64,000 nt of DNA from Mycobacterium colombiense. GTDB lineage: Bacteria > Actinomycetota > Actinomycetes > Mycobacteriales > Mycobacteriaceae. Below, one piece after another: positions 44,149 through 52,395 of this stretch (positions within the stretch are counted from its first letter, which is position 1; every line of letters starts with the position of its first letter). The position numbers and the translations under genes are program-made. The DNA lies in assembly GCF_001672755.1 (NCBI RefSeq), contig NZ_LZKI01000034.1, positions 96,840-160,839 of the forward strand, read 5' to 3'. A model generated the notes under the pieces. It was not told the origin of the DNA and ran no database searches. It was given only the letters and a program-made list of their open reading frames with translations.

Positions 44149-45044
44149 GAGGGGACTCCTTCACTGCGTTGCCCGCCGTTGGGCGCCGAGTTGTTCCAAG
44201 GCTTCTGGTCCCAGGCCCGGTCCAGCGGTGCCATCTCGCCGCCGAACGGGAAGAAGGCGCGCTGCGCGTAGGTTTCCCGGGCGAGGCCGTGACCCAGCTC
44301 GTCGATGAAGGCCCGTTTGAGCGGGTTGGTGAACAACTGGCGCGAATAACGCAGTGTCAGCGGTGGACGCTTGACCAATTCGCGGGCGAGTTCCCAGGCC
44401 CGGTCCAGCAATTGGTCCTTGGGCAGCACCTCGTTGACTACGCCCCACTCCTTGGCCTCGGCCGCCCCGAGTTTCATGCCGGTCAACAGGAAGTAGCGGG
44501 CGCGGGTGTGGCCGGCCAGGAAGCTCCAGATGACGTGCTGGCCGTCGCCGGGCACCTGGCCGCGGGGGAAGTGGGAGGCGTCCTGGAAGTACGCGTCTTC
44601 GGAGGCCAGCACGATGTCGCCCATCAGCGCGACCTCGGAGTGGATGTTGCACGGCCCGTTGACCGCGCTGATCATCGGGACGTCGACGTCGAGCACGTTG
44701 CTGATCAGGTGCCTTGCGTACCAAGCCTTTTCATCGAGTTTGACCAGGCCTCGGGTACCGGGCATCAGCAGGTATTCGGGCTTGTCCACCAGGTCGCCGT
44801 TGGGTAAGCGGCCCCAGTTCGCGTTGTAGTTCTCGCCGGTGCCGGTGTGGATCAGGACCTTGATCTCGCGATCGCCGGCGATGTCGGCGAACGCATCCGA
44901 CATGTCGTCGTGCGCGCGCCAGTCCCACACCAGGCTGCCGCCGTTGGTGTGGCACTGCATGAACAGGATTCCGTCGTCGGTGAGTTCGAACCGGTAGTTC
45001 GCGTACCGATCGTGATATTCGCTGTACCTGGTTCGTTTTGCCAT
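44145..45044 (-). CDS. 6-Oxocamphor-hydrolase-like crotonase (beta-diketone hydrolase)
   Basis: The 299-residue crotonase-fold protein closely resembles Rhodococcus 6-oxocamphor hydrolase as I remember it: YRFEL...HTNGGSLVWDWRAHDD, AVNGPCNIHSEV, FQDASHFPRG, VPGDGQHVIW, RYFLLTG. The residues known as catalytic in that enzyme all have counterparts: H45, H135, H158, D167 and E257 (the last four at a constant +13 offset). Those enzymes open cyclic beta-diketones by retro-Claisen C-C cleavage without CoA. It heads a TetR-ending operon and carries the 22-bp palindrome 38 bases upstream. A simple enoyl-CoA hydratase is less likely. Confidence 0.8.
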   Translation of the reverse strand: MAKRTRYSEYHDRYANYRFELTDDGILFMQCHTNGGSLVWDWRAHDDMSDAFADIAGDREIKVLIHTGTGENYNANWGRLPNGDLVDKPEYLLMPGTRGLVKLDEKAWYARHLISNVLDVDVPMISAVNGPCNIHSEVALMGDIVLASEDAYFQDASHFPRGQVPGDGQHVIWSFLAGHTRARYFLLTGMKLGAAEAKEWGVVNEVLPKDQLLDRAWELARELVKRPPLTLRYSRQLFTNPLKRAFIDELGHGLARETYAQRAFFPFGGEMAPLDRAWDQKPWNNSAPNGGQRSEGVPS

Positions 45045-45081
45045 TGAGCCGTCTCATTCCGCGAGAAACCGTCAGCCTGCT

Positions 45082-45103
45082 GGTTTGGGCGATCGCCCAA
45101 ACC
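45082..45103. promoter_or_regulatory. Operator palindrome, copy 2 (hydrolase-Rieske-TetR promoter)
   Basis: A perfect 22-bp palindrome containing the same 18-base core as at 39806-39823, flanked by GG and CC. It lies in the 102-bp gap between the minus-strand hydrolase operon and the upstream LLM gene. It is the most symmetrical copy, as expected for an autoregulated repressor. Confidence 0.78.
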
Positions 45104-45146
45104 GCGTAGCTGACATGCTTGCACCTGCGGTCGCGGCGGTCAAGGC

Positions 45147-46112
45147 TCACCGTGCGTGCAGGCGGGCCACCACCGGCGCGAAGGAGTCGATCTGTGCCTG
45201 CTGCACCGTGACGTAGTTGACGCCGAGGGTTTCCCGGCGCGAATGCAGCGTCTCGGCAACGTGTTCCGCCGAACCGATCAGCACATTCGGATGATCGCGC
45301 AACAGGTCGGCGGCGATGCCTGTCGACTCCGCCAGCCTCGCCAGCACGGTCTCGGGATCGTCGGTGATTTCGGCGAAGTACGGGGAGCTTTCGACGTCCA
45401 GCCGATCGAAGCGCTCGCCCGCGGCGGCACGCACGAAGCCGATCCGGCGCTCCGCCACCGCCAGTGGGTCCAGCCCGTCGGGATCGTGCGCCACAAACGG
45501 CACGCTCGAGATGCTGACGATGTCGGCCTCGCGTCCGGCCAGCGTGAGAACGCGCTGCCCGCCGCCGCCGATCATGATCGGCGGATGGGGGTGCTGCACC
45601 GGCCGTGGTCGTCCCGCATAACCGCGTACCTCGACCAACTCGCCGGAATAGTCCAGTTCTTCGCCCTGCCAGTGGGCCTTGACGAGCGAGACCACCTCGG
45701 CCAGCTTGGCGATACGCCGGCCCGGCCGGTCGAACGCGAGCCCCATCGCGGCGTACTCGACTCCGCTCCATCCGGCGCCGATGCCGAATTCGAGGCGTCC
45801 GTCGGAGAGTAGATCGAGAGTCGCCGCTTCCTTCGCCAACACCGCGGGCACGTGGTAGTCGATGCAGAAGACGCGGCAACCGATGCGCAGGGTCTCGGTC
45901 CAGGCGGCCGCCGCCGCCATCGCCGCGATGGGTGCCAGGTCCTGGCGCGGGGTGCGCGCCTCTCGCTGCGCCGGTCCCGGGCCGAGGTAATGATCCGCGA
46001 GGAAAAGCGTTGTGTATCCGAGATCTTCGACCCGACGAACGGTATCGCGCCACTCTCGTGACCCGGCGGCATTGGTGGCCTGCACGCCGAAACGAAACGG
46101 GGGTCTGTCCAT
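45147..46112 (-). CDS. F420-type LLM class oxidoreductase (TIGR03619-like)
   Basis: ATG 46112 gives 321 residues (MDRPPFRFGVQATNAAG); a TTG one codon earlier is possible. The TIM barrel has LFLADHYLG near 36-44, LDLLSDGRLEFGIGAGW near 100-116 and PIMIGGGGQRVL near 180. These features resemble F420-dependent LLM oxidoreductases. It lies between the second and third palindromes, on the strand of the hydrolase operon but 102 bp upstream of it, so it may or may not share the regulon. Confidence 0.8.
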   Translation of the reverse strand: MDRPPFRFGVQATNAAGSREWRDTVRRVEDLGYTTLFLADHYLGPGPAQREARTPRQDLAPIAAMAAAAAWTETLRIGCRVFCIDYHVPAVLAKEAATLDLLSDGRLEFGIGAGWSGVEYAAMGLAFDRPGRRIAKLAEVVSLVKAHWQGEELDYSGELVEVRGYAGRPRPVQHPHPPIMIGGGGQRVLTLAGREADIVSISSVPFVAHDPDGLDPLAVAERRIGFVRAAAGERFDRLDVESSPYFAEITDDPETVLARLAESTGIAADLLRDHPNVLIGSAEHVAETLHSRRETLGVNYVTVQQAQIDSFAPVVARLHAR

Positions 46113-46209
46113 CAACGGACCCTAAGTGGGCCCCTGAGCGGAATCAAGGCGAAATCGACGACTCGCGCTTGACCGCAGGCGAGGCCGGGTGATAGGCATG
46201 TGAAGCCCA

Positions 46210-46227
46210 TTTGGGCGGTCGCTCAGG
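46210..46227. promoter_or_regulatory. Operator, degenerate copy 3 (SDR-aldehyde dehydrogenase promoter)
   Basis: TTTGGGCGGTCGCTCAGG matches the perfect palindrome at 14 of 18 positions, with the left half intact. It ends 20 bases before the GTG start of the SDR at 46248, the same distance as copy 1 from its gene. An overlapping GCCCA-TT-TGGGC repeat lies at 46205-46216. Confidence 0.6.
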
Positions 46228-46247
46228 AAAGTCGAGGTGTTGCGCGC

Positions 46248-46952
46248 GTGAAGACGGCGGTCGTTACCGGCGGCGCTTCGGGGATCGGCCGTGCCGTTGC
46301 CGAGCGATTGCGCAGCGACGGATTCCGGGTGGCGGTCCTCGACCTGACTCCCACCGACGACGAGTTCGGTTATGGCGCCGACGTCACCGACCGCGCACAG
46401 GTCGATACCGCGATAGCGGAGATCCGCGCGGCGTTCGGCCCGATTCTGGTGCTGGTCAATGCCGCAGGCGTGGAGGGGTTCGGAAAGTTCTCGAACATGT
46501 CCTTCGAGGAATGGTCCAAGGTCATCGACGTGAACCTGCACGGCGTCTTCCACACCGTTCAGGCCGTGCTGCCCGACATGGCCGGGGCCGGGTGGGGTCG
46601 CATCGTCAACATCTCGTCGTCCAGCACCCACTCCGGGCAGCCGTTCATGGCCCACTACGTCGCCGCGAAGTCCGCGGTGAACGGCCTGACCAAGTCGCTG
46701 GCCCTCGAATACGGCCCGGCCGGCATCACCGTCAACGCGGTTCCGCCGGGCTTCGTCGACACCCCGATGCTGCGCAGCGCCGAGCGGCGGCACCTGCTCG
46801 GTGGCACCGTGGAGGATCACATCGCGCGCACCCCGGTGCGTCGCGTCGGCAAGCCCGAGGACATCGCCGCGGCATGCGCCTTCTTCGTCTCCGAGGAAGC
46901 CGGTTATATCACCGGCCAGATACTCGGGGTCAACGGCGGCCGCAACACCTGA
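46248..46952 (+). CDS. SDR family oxidoreductase
   Basis: I place the start at GTG 46248 (KTAVVTGGASGIGRAVAERL), giving 234 residues. The longer frame from 46200 would translate through the operator copy. Features are the TGGASGIG loop, NAAG, SSSTHSGQPFMAHYVAAKSA with Ser-Tyr-Lys, and TGQILGVNGG at the end. It resembles 3-oxoacyl-ACP-reductase-like or hydroxycyclohexanone-type SDRs. It is first in an operon with an aldehyde dehydrogenase and probably belongs to the palindrome regulon. Confidence 0.85.
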   Translation: MKTAVVTGGASGIGRAVAERLRSDGFRVAVLDLTPTDDEFGYGADVTDRAQVDTAIAEIRAAFGPILVLVNAAGVEGFGKFSNMSFEEWSKVIDVNLHGVFHTVQAVLPDMAGAGWGRIVNISSSSTHSGQPFMAHYVAAKSAVNGLTKSLALEYGPAGITVNAVPPGFVDTPMLRSAERRHLLGGTVEDHIARTPVRRVGKPEDIAAACAFFVSEEAGYITGQILGVNGGRNT

Positions 46953-46983
46953 TCGCTGAACACGCAGAGCCCCAAGGAGATTG

Positions 46984-48438
46984 ATGTACGAGCGGGACCA
47001 ACTCTTCATCGATGGGGAATGGACGGCGCCGGCCTCTGGACACGACGCCGTCATCTCGGTGGTGTCGCCGCACAGCGAGGCGGTGATCGGCCACGCGGTC
47101 GCCGCGGGACCGGAGGATGTCAATCGCGCCGTCGACGCGGCGCGCAGGGCGTTCGACACCGGGCCGTGGCCGCGCATGCAGCCGGCGGAGCGGATCGAGG
47201 CGCTCACCCGGCTGGCCGGCATCTATAAGGAGCGGCGGGCCGACATGGCGGCGCTGATCTCGGCCGAGATCGGCGCGCCCATCACCTTCGCGAAGATGGC
47301 GCAGGTTCGCCTGCCGCTGACCATGATCTCGGCGTTCTGCGGCATGGCCGCGAATTACCAGTGGCGACAGGATCGTCCGGGCCTGTACGGCAACGACATT
47401 CGAATCGTCAAGCAACCCGTTGGCGTGGTGGCCGCGGTGGTGCCGTGGAACATGCCGCAGTTCCTCACCATGTGCAAGATCGTGCCGGCGCTGTTGGCCG
47501 GCTGCGCGGTGGTGCTCAAGCCCGCACCCGAATCCGTGCTCGATGCGCAGCTGCTTGCCGAACTCGTTGCGGCAGCCGGCTTTCCGCCCGGCGTGTTGAA
47601 CGTGGTGCCCGGTGGCCGCGATGTCGGTGAACTGCTGGTGGGCCACGCGGGCGTGGACAAGGTCTCGTTCACCGGGTCCACCGCCGCCGGGCGGCAGGTC
47701 GCGCTGGCGTGCGCCCAGGGGCTGACCCAGGTGAGCCTGGAACTGGGCGGCAAGTCGGCCGCCGTGGTGCTCGACGACGCCGATCCCGCCGCGACCGCCA
47801 CTGCGATTCAGATGGCCAGCCTCGCCAACAGCGGTCAGGTATGCAATGCGCTGAGCCGGATCCTGGTGCCGGAGGCCCGCAAGGGCGAGTTCGTCGACGC
47901 TCTGGCGGCGGGCATGCAGTCGATGACGGTGGGTGACCCGGCCGACCCCGATACCCAGATCGGGCCGCTGGTGGCGCAGCGCCAGCAGGAGCGGGTCCGG
48001 GGCTACATCGAATCAGGCAGAAGCGAGGGCGCGCGCCTGGTCGCCGGCGGCAGCGAGATGCCCGACGGCCTCGAAACCGGTTGGTACGTAAGGCCGACGC
48101 TGTTCAGCGACGCCACCAATGACATGCGGATCGCCCGCGAGGAGATCTTCGGCCCGGTGCTGACAGTCGTGTCCTACCGGGACGAGGACGAGGCCGTTCG
48201 GATCGCCAACGACTCCGAATACGGGCTGGCGGGATCGGTGTTCACCGCCGACGTCGAGCGCGGTTACGGCGTGGCGGCCAGGGTGCGGTCGGGCACCTTC
48301 GGCGTCAACGAGGGCTACATCATGGATCCGGCGGCACCGTTCGGCGGCGTCAAGAACAGCGGGTACGGCCGCGAACTCGGCACCGAGGGCATCGACAGCT
48401 ACACAGTCAGCCAATCCATTTCTACCGCGGCTTCGTGA
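46984..48438 (+). CDS. NAD(P)-dependent aldehyde dehydrogenase
   Basis: ATG 46984 follows AAGGAG and gives 484 residues. The family signatures are VVPWNMPQFL, KPAPESVLDAQ, FTGSTAAGRQ, the general-base glutamate in LELGGKSA, the catalytic cysteine in NSGQVCNA, and EEIFGPVLTV. It oxidises an aldehyde to a carboxylic acid. Placed 31 bases after the SDR, it could oxidise an aldehyde formed during ring opening or side-chain breakdown. Confidence 0.92.
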   Translation: MYERDQLFIDGEWTAPASGHDAVISVVSPHSEAVIGHAVAAGPEDVNRAVDAARRAFDTGPWPRMQPAERIEALTRLAGIYKERRADMAALISAEIGAPITFAKMAQVRLPLTMISAFCGMAANYQWRQDRPGLYGNDIRIVKQPVGVVAAVVPWNMPQFLTMCKIVPALLAGCAVVLKPAPESVLDAQLLAELVAAAGFPPGVLNVVPGGRDVGELLVGHAGVDKVSFTGSTAAGRQVALACAQGLTQVSLELGGKSAAVVLDDADPAATATAIQMASLANSGQVCNALSRILVPEARKGEFVDALAAGMQSMTVGDPADPDTQIGPLVAQRQQERVRGYIESGRSEGARLVAGGSEMPDGLETGWYVRPTLFSDATNDMRIAREEIFGPVLTVVSYRDEDEAVRIANDSEYGLAGSVFTADVERGYGVAARVRSGTFGVNEGYIMDPAAPFGGVKNSGYGRELGTEGIDSYTVSQSISTAAS

Positions 48439-48459
48439 CCTGCAGGGTTGCCACCCCGT

Positions 48460-48504
48460 TTAAGTTTCTTAACTATCGGGGATAGAGATGGGGCAATCCC
48501 CCAT
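48460..48504. repeat. Three consecutive small inverted repeats before the PPOX gene
   Basis: Three hairpin-capable units lie end to end: TTAAG-TTT-CTTAA (48460-48472), CTATC-GGG-GATAG (48473-48485) and ATGGGG-CAATC-CCCCAT (48488-48504). They fill most of the 81-bp gap between aldehyde dehydrogenase and the next gene. They could terminate the upstream transcript, bind a regulator, or shield the downstream ribosome site. Confidence 0.45.
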
Positions 48505-48519
48505 AGGTAAGGAACACGC

Positions 48520-48909
48520 GTGGCCCCCAGTTTCAAGGACGTTATCCAATCCAAGTACTTGTTGTTGACGACATTCACCAAGGATGGCCGTCCGAAACCG
48601 ACACCGATCTGGGGCGTGCCCGACGGCGACGACACGCTGTTGGTGATCACCGATGACGGATCGTGGAAAACCAAGCGCATCAACAACACTCCCAGGGTGA
48701 CGATCGCCAAGAGCGCGGCGCTGGGCAAGCCCAAGAGCGAAGCGGTCGAAGCGAAAGCCCGGGTGCTTCCGAAGTCCGAGACGCGACGCGTCTACAACGC
48801 CGTCCTCAAGCGGTACTGGTATCACGCGCCGTGGTTCTATGTGCACTCGATCGTCCGCGGCGGCATCGACAAGGTGCACGTCGGCCTGGAGATCAAGCCC
48901 GCCGGCTGA
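48520..48909 (+). CDS. PPOX-class F420-dependent oxidoreductase / FMN-binding split barrel protein
   Basis: A 129-residue protein from GTG 48520 with the split-barrel pattern: KYLLLTTFTKDGRPKPTPIWG at about 11-31, LLVITDDGSWKTKRINNTPRV at about 45-65, and WFYVHSIVRGG near 108. These small dimers bind F420 or FMN. The KTKRINNTPRV stretch is typical of F420H2-dependent members in mycobacteria. It is preceded by AGGTAAGGA. The substrate is unknown. Confidence 0.82.
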   Translation: MAPSFKDVIQSKYLLLTTFTKDGRPKPTPIWGVPDGDDTLLVITDDGSWKTKRINNTPRVTIAKSAALGKPKSEAVEAKARVLPKSETRRVYNAVLKRYWYHAPWFYVHSIVRGGIDKVHVGLEIKPAG

Positions 48910-48921
48910 GACACCCCACGG

Positions 48922-49908
48922 TCAGCCGCCTGCGGCGCGAATGGCCTCGAAGGTGTCCGCCACAGTGTCTTTGGGGTCCCGATAGGTGATGCCGAGGTCT
49001 CGTTCGCTCGGGGAATCGTCGGACGCCGGCATCTGCGTGTAGTACTGCATGCCCGCCCAGGTGAACGGCGTCTCGAAGGGCAGGAAACGGTTGGCCCGAT
49101 CCAGCACCGCGCCCGCAACCCGCAGCGCCGTGTCCGGGATCGGGACGGCGAGCATCGGCGTCCCGGCGACCTCCCCGAGCAGGTTGGCGAGGTCGGCCGC
49201 GGGCACCCGGTGACCGCCGGCGGTGTAGCGGCGCGGTCCGCGTCCGGGCTCGAGCAGTGCCGCGTGCAAAGCGGCCAGGTCGCGGACGTCGACGATGAGC
49301 CATGCCGCGCTGCGACCCGGGATCGCATGCATCTGCAGGGCCGCCCGCACCCCCTCGCCGGCCTCACCGAACTGGTCGCCGACCGGCGGGCCCAGCACCA
49401 TGCCGGGATAGCTGATGTTGACCGGCGCCCCCGCATCCTGCAGGCCCCGGGCATAGATCTCGACCTGCGCCTTGGACGTTCCGTATCCGTCCGCGCCGCC
49501 CACCACCGGCAGGTCCGCCGTCAGCGTCTGCAGGTCCGGATGGAACAGCGCGGTGAAGCTGGACACGTGGACGATGGGATCCAGGCCCAGTTCGACGGAT
49601 TGACCTAGAACGTTCTGGGCGCCCTGCATGTTCGTGGCGAGCATTTCGGGTGTCTGGCGCGGGTCGGTGGCGACCAGCGCGGCGCTGTGCACCACGGCGT
49701 CGCATCCCTGCAACGCCTCGCGCACCGCGACGCGGTCGACGATGTCCGCGACGGAGAAGTCCGAAACGTCGACGCCCAGCTTGGCGACGGTGGTCTGCAG
49801 CTTGTCGGGGTTGCGGACGAGAAACCTGACGGAGTGCCCAGCGTCGGAAATAGCCTTGGCGGTCCACCCGCCGACAAACCCCGTACCGCCCGTGATCAGA
49901 ACCCGCAT
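48922..49908 (-). CDS. NAD-dependent epimerase/dehydratase-like (extended SDR)
   Basis: ATG 49908 (MRVLITGGTGFVGGWTAKAI) gives 328 residues; an upstream in-frame start at 49923 adds five. The extended-SDR glycine motif is at 7-13, VVHSAALVATDP follows, and the catalytic YGTSKAQVE (Tyr-Lys) is near 145-150. The C-terminal substrate domain is consistent with dihydroflavonol-reductase-like or 3-beta-HSD-like mycobacterial enzymes. The substrate is unknown. The cutinase gene lies 27 bases upstream on the same strand. Confidence 0.82.
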   Translation of the reverse strand: MRVLITGGTGFVGGWTAKAISDAGHSVRFLVRNPDKLQTTVAKLGVDVSDFSVADIVDRVAVREALQGCDAVVHSAALVATDPRQTPEMLATNMQGAQNVLGQSVELGLDPIVHVSSFTALFHPDLQTLTADLPVVGGADGYGTSKAQVEIYARGLQDAGAPVNISYPGMVLGPPVGDQFGEAGEGVRAALQMHAIPGRSAAWLIVDVRDLAALHAALLEPGRGPRRYTAGGHRVPAADLANLLGEVAGTPMLAVPIPDTALRVAGAVLDRANRFLPFETPFTWAGMQYYTQMPASDDSPSERDLGITYRDPKDTVADTFEAIRAAGG

Positions 49909-49935
49909 CGGCTCATTCTGCAAGACGGCAAAAAC

Positions 49936-50655
49936 CTACAGGTGGCTGGAGGCGAAGTTGGCAGCTTGGTTTGTCATGCCGTTAACCGGATAGGACGTGT
50001 GCGCGGCGAAATCGGTGTTGTCGCCGTTGCCGCAGATCGGATCGCCCTGCGCGCACAACTCGAGCGTCTTGGGCTGATACAGCGGTCCGATGGTCAGCGG
50101 GGGCGCGTTGTACTTCTGCAGGAACTGACCCGACGGCGTCCCGAACAGCGTCACGGCGGCCACGTGCTTGGCGATGTCCGGCGGCATCGGCGGGGGCACC
50201 ACGGATGCCGGGACACCCGGGGGCACGGCGGCCGACGTGGTGTAGCCCGCTACCGCCGCGCCCTGCGAGTAGCCGCCGAGCACCTCTTTGGTGTTGGGGC
50301 AGTTCGCCGCCATCGACTCGATGTGCGAACTGGCGTCCCGGATTCCGTCGATGACGGTCACGGGAAAGTCGGGGCTCGAAAAGTCGGTGCTGGCAGGGTA
50401 ATTGACCGGATAGACGGTCAGTGACCTGCCGCCGATCTGCGAGCGCAACGAGTCGATGAATGGCTGACCGATCCCACCGACGCCGGGCGGCTCGCCTGAT
50501 CCGCGGGCGAAGACGACCTCGACGTCGGGGCACGGCTCGGCGGCCGCGGGCGGAACGGGTGCGCTCGGCACGAACGAACCGACCACCGCCGCAGCCGACA
50601 GCGCGGACACCGTCAGCCCGCGCGCCGACACGACGGCCAATGTGCGAATGTTCAT
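49936..50655 (-). CDS. Secreted cutinase-family esterase (Culp type)
   Basis: The 239-residue protein has a Sec signal (cleavage near AAAEP at 38-42). The catalytic serine is in GGYSQGAAVAGY. The acid and histidine lie in LCAQGDPICGNGDNTDFAAHTSY, written here in part, where D and H complete the triad and cysteines form disulfides. Mycobacterial cutinase-like proteins hydrolyse lipid esters outside the cell. Its ATG shares one base with the stop of the CsbD-like gene, so the two are translationally linked. Confidence 0.88.
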   Translation of the reverse strand: MNIRTLAVVSARGLTVSALSAAAVVGSFVPSAPVPPAAAEPCPDVEVVFARGSGEPPGVGGIGQPFIDSLRSQIGGRSLTVYPVNYPASTDFSSPDFPVTVIDGIRDASSHIESMAANCPNTKEVLGGYSQGAAVAGYTTSAAVPPGVPASVVPPPMPPDIAKHVAAVTLFGTPSGQFLQKYNAPPLTIGPLYQPKTLELCAQGDPICGNGDNTDFAAHTSYPVNGMTNQAANFASSHL

Positions 50656-50828
50656 TACTTCTTGAAAGCGTCCTTCACCTTCTCGCCGGCGTCTTTCAAC
50701 GCCGACTTCGCCTGGTCGGCTCGGCCCTCATCCCTGGTCTCGGGGTCGCCGGTGGTCTTGCCGATGGCTTCCTTGGCCCGGCCGCCCAGGTCCTCGATCT
50801 TGTTTTTCACCTTGTCTTCGTTACTCAT
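50655..50828 (-). CDS. CsbD-family stress-response-like small protein
   Basis: This 57-residue frame begins MSNEDKVKNKIEDLGGRAKE and ends KDAGEKVKDAFKK. It is extremely rich in Lys, Glu, Asp and Gly, predicted disordered or helical, as in CsbD proteins (sigma-B general stress in Bacillus). The motif NKIEDLGGRAKEAIGK is diagnostic. Its stop TAA overlaps the cutinase start. It is too short for many gene callers. Its biochemical role is unknown. Confidence 0.85.
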   Translation of the reverse strand: MSNEDKVKNKIEDLGGRAKEAIGKTTGDPETRDEGRADQAKSALKDAGEKVKDAFKK

Positions 50829-50886
50829 GGCGGCTGGCTACCCCTCAACTGGAGTTATCGAAACCCCGCCCTGTCATCATGGACGC

Positions 50887-51045
50887 GTGAGCACCGCAAT
50901 CGTGGTGGCAGTAGTGGTGGTGTTGATGCTGCTCGGCATCGGCATGGTGGTCAATCAGCTACTGCGGCTGAGGCGCTATTTGAGGGACTCACCCACCGAA
51001 CAACCGCGCGGTGCGGATCCGGAGCCACCCGAGCATTTCGGCTGA
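50887..51045 (+). CDS. Small single-span membrane protein
   Basis: GTG 50887 opens a 52-residue protein: one hydrophobic helix (AIVVAVVVVLMLLGIGMVV, about 4-22) followed by a basic segment (RLRRYLRD) and a proline-rich acidic tail (PEPPEHFG). The positive-inside pattern places the C-terminus in the cytoplasm. I recognise no family. It is divergent from the CsbD-cutinase pair, with 58 bp between, and lies 39 bp before the serine hydrolase gene. Confidence 0.6.
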   Translation: MSTAIVVAVVVVLMLLGIGMVVNQLLRLRRYLRDSPTEQPRGADPEPPEHFG

Positions 51046-51084
51046 TAGCTTCAAGTTCGTGAACGCTCGAGGCGTCCCGACGCT

Positions 51085-52386
51085 GTGACGCCGTCGACTC
51101 TGCTGGTCACCGACGCTGGCTTGCCGCGCGGTGTATCCGGTGCTGCCGACCCGCGTTTCGCGAGCGCCGTCGGGGTGTTCTCCCAGCTGTTTCCCGGGCG
51201 CCGGTTCGGCGGGGGAGCGCTGAGCGTCTACGTCGACGGGGTGGCCGTCGTGGACGTCTGGACCGGGTGGTCGGACCGGGCCGGCACGCAGCGCTGGACC
51301 GCGGACACCGGCGCCATGGTGTTCTCGGCGACCAAGGGCGTCGCCTCGACCGTGATCCACCGGCTCGCCGACCGCGGCCTGCTGTCCTACGACGCGCCCG
51401 TGGCCGAATACTGGCCCGAGTTCGCCGCCAACGGGAAGGCCGAGATCACGGTCCGCGACGTCCTGCGGCACCGTTCCGGGTTGTCACACCTGCGGGGCGT
51501 CACCAAGACGGAGTTGATGGATCACCTGCTCATGGAGGAGCGCCTGGCGGCGGCGCCGGTCGATCACCTGCGCGGCGTGCAGGCCTACCACGCGCTCACC
51601 TACGGATGGCTGCTCTCCGGTCTGGCCAGGGCGGTGACCGGCAAAGGCATGCGCGAGCTGATCCGCCAAGAGGTGGCCCGTCCGCTCAACACCGACGGGC
51701 TGCATCTGGGCCGCCCACCGGAAGGCTCGCCGACCACGGCGGCCCAAATCCTGATACCGCAGGGCAGGCTGCGCGCACCGGTGTTCAACTTCATCGCACC
51801 GCGGGTGGCCGGTCTGCCGTTCTCCGGTGCGCTGGGCGCGATGTACTTCCCCGGCGTCGTCTCCCTGATCAAGGGTGACACCCCGTTTCTGGACGGCGAG
51901 ATCCCCGCCGCCAACGGCGTGGTGACCGCCAGGGCGCTGGCCAAGATGTTCGGCGTGCTGGCCAACGACGGCCGCATCGACGGAAGGAAGTTCGTGTCCG
52001 AGGACCTGGCGCAGGGGCTGGCCGGGCAGGCGCGCCGCAAGTGGCCCGACGCGAACATGGTGGTGCCCATGCCTTTTCACCTGGGGTACCACGAGTCGCC
52101 GGTTCCCGGTTTGCTGCGCGGCTTCGGTCACGTCGGGCTGGGCGGAACCCTCGGCTGGGCCGACCCCGAGACTGGCAGCTCCTTCGGCTTCGTCCACAAC
52201 CGGCTGCTGACCCCGCTGCTGTTCGACATGGGATCCTTTGCGGGCCTTGCCCGTCCGCTGCGGAATGCCATCGACGCGGTCCGCGACCAGGGCCCGATCG
52301 CGGTGCCGGCGCTGGGCGCCCGCTACGCCAAACCCGCTCGGCGACGGGCGAATGTCCCGGACACCGCGGCGTCGGGCGAGGGCTGA
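51085..52386 (+). CDS. Serine beta-lactamase-like / esterase-type hydrolase
   Basis: The 433-residue protein (GTG start) has the class C beta-lactamase SxxK motif, FSATKGVAS with S81 and K84, a later tyrosine motif in HALTYGWLL, and a C-terminal FGHVGLGGTLGWADPE segment corresponding to the third box (HxG replaces KTG). This set matches mycobacterial LipE/LipL/LipD-type esterases rather than true beta-lactamases. No signal peptide is obvious, so it is probably cytosolic. Its substrate is unknown. Confidence 0.82.
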   Translation: MTPSTLLVTDAGLPRGVSGAADPRFASAVGVFSQLFPGRRFGGGALSVYVDGVAVVDVWTGWSDRAGTQRWTADTGAMVFSATKGVASTVIHRLADRGLLSYDAPVAEYWPEFAANGKAEITVRDVLRHRSGLSHLRGVTKTELMDHLLMEERLAAAPVDHLRGVQAYHALTYGWLLSGLARAVTGKGMRELIRQEVARPLNTDGLHLGRPPEGSPTTAAQILIPQGRLRAPVFNFIAPRVAGLPFSGALGAMYFPGVVSLIKGDTPFLDGEIPAANGVVTARALAKMFGVLANDGRIDGRKFVSEDLAQGLAGQARRKWPDANMVVPMPFHLGYHESPVPGLLRGFGHVGLGGTLGWADPETGSSFGFVHNRLLTPLLFDMGSFAGLARPLRNAIDAVRDQGPIAVPALGARYAKPARRRANVPDTAASGEG

Positions 52387-52395
52387 GCGTCCCGG

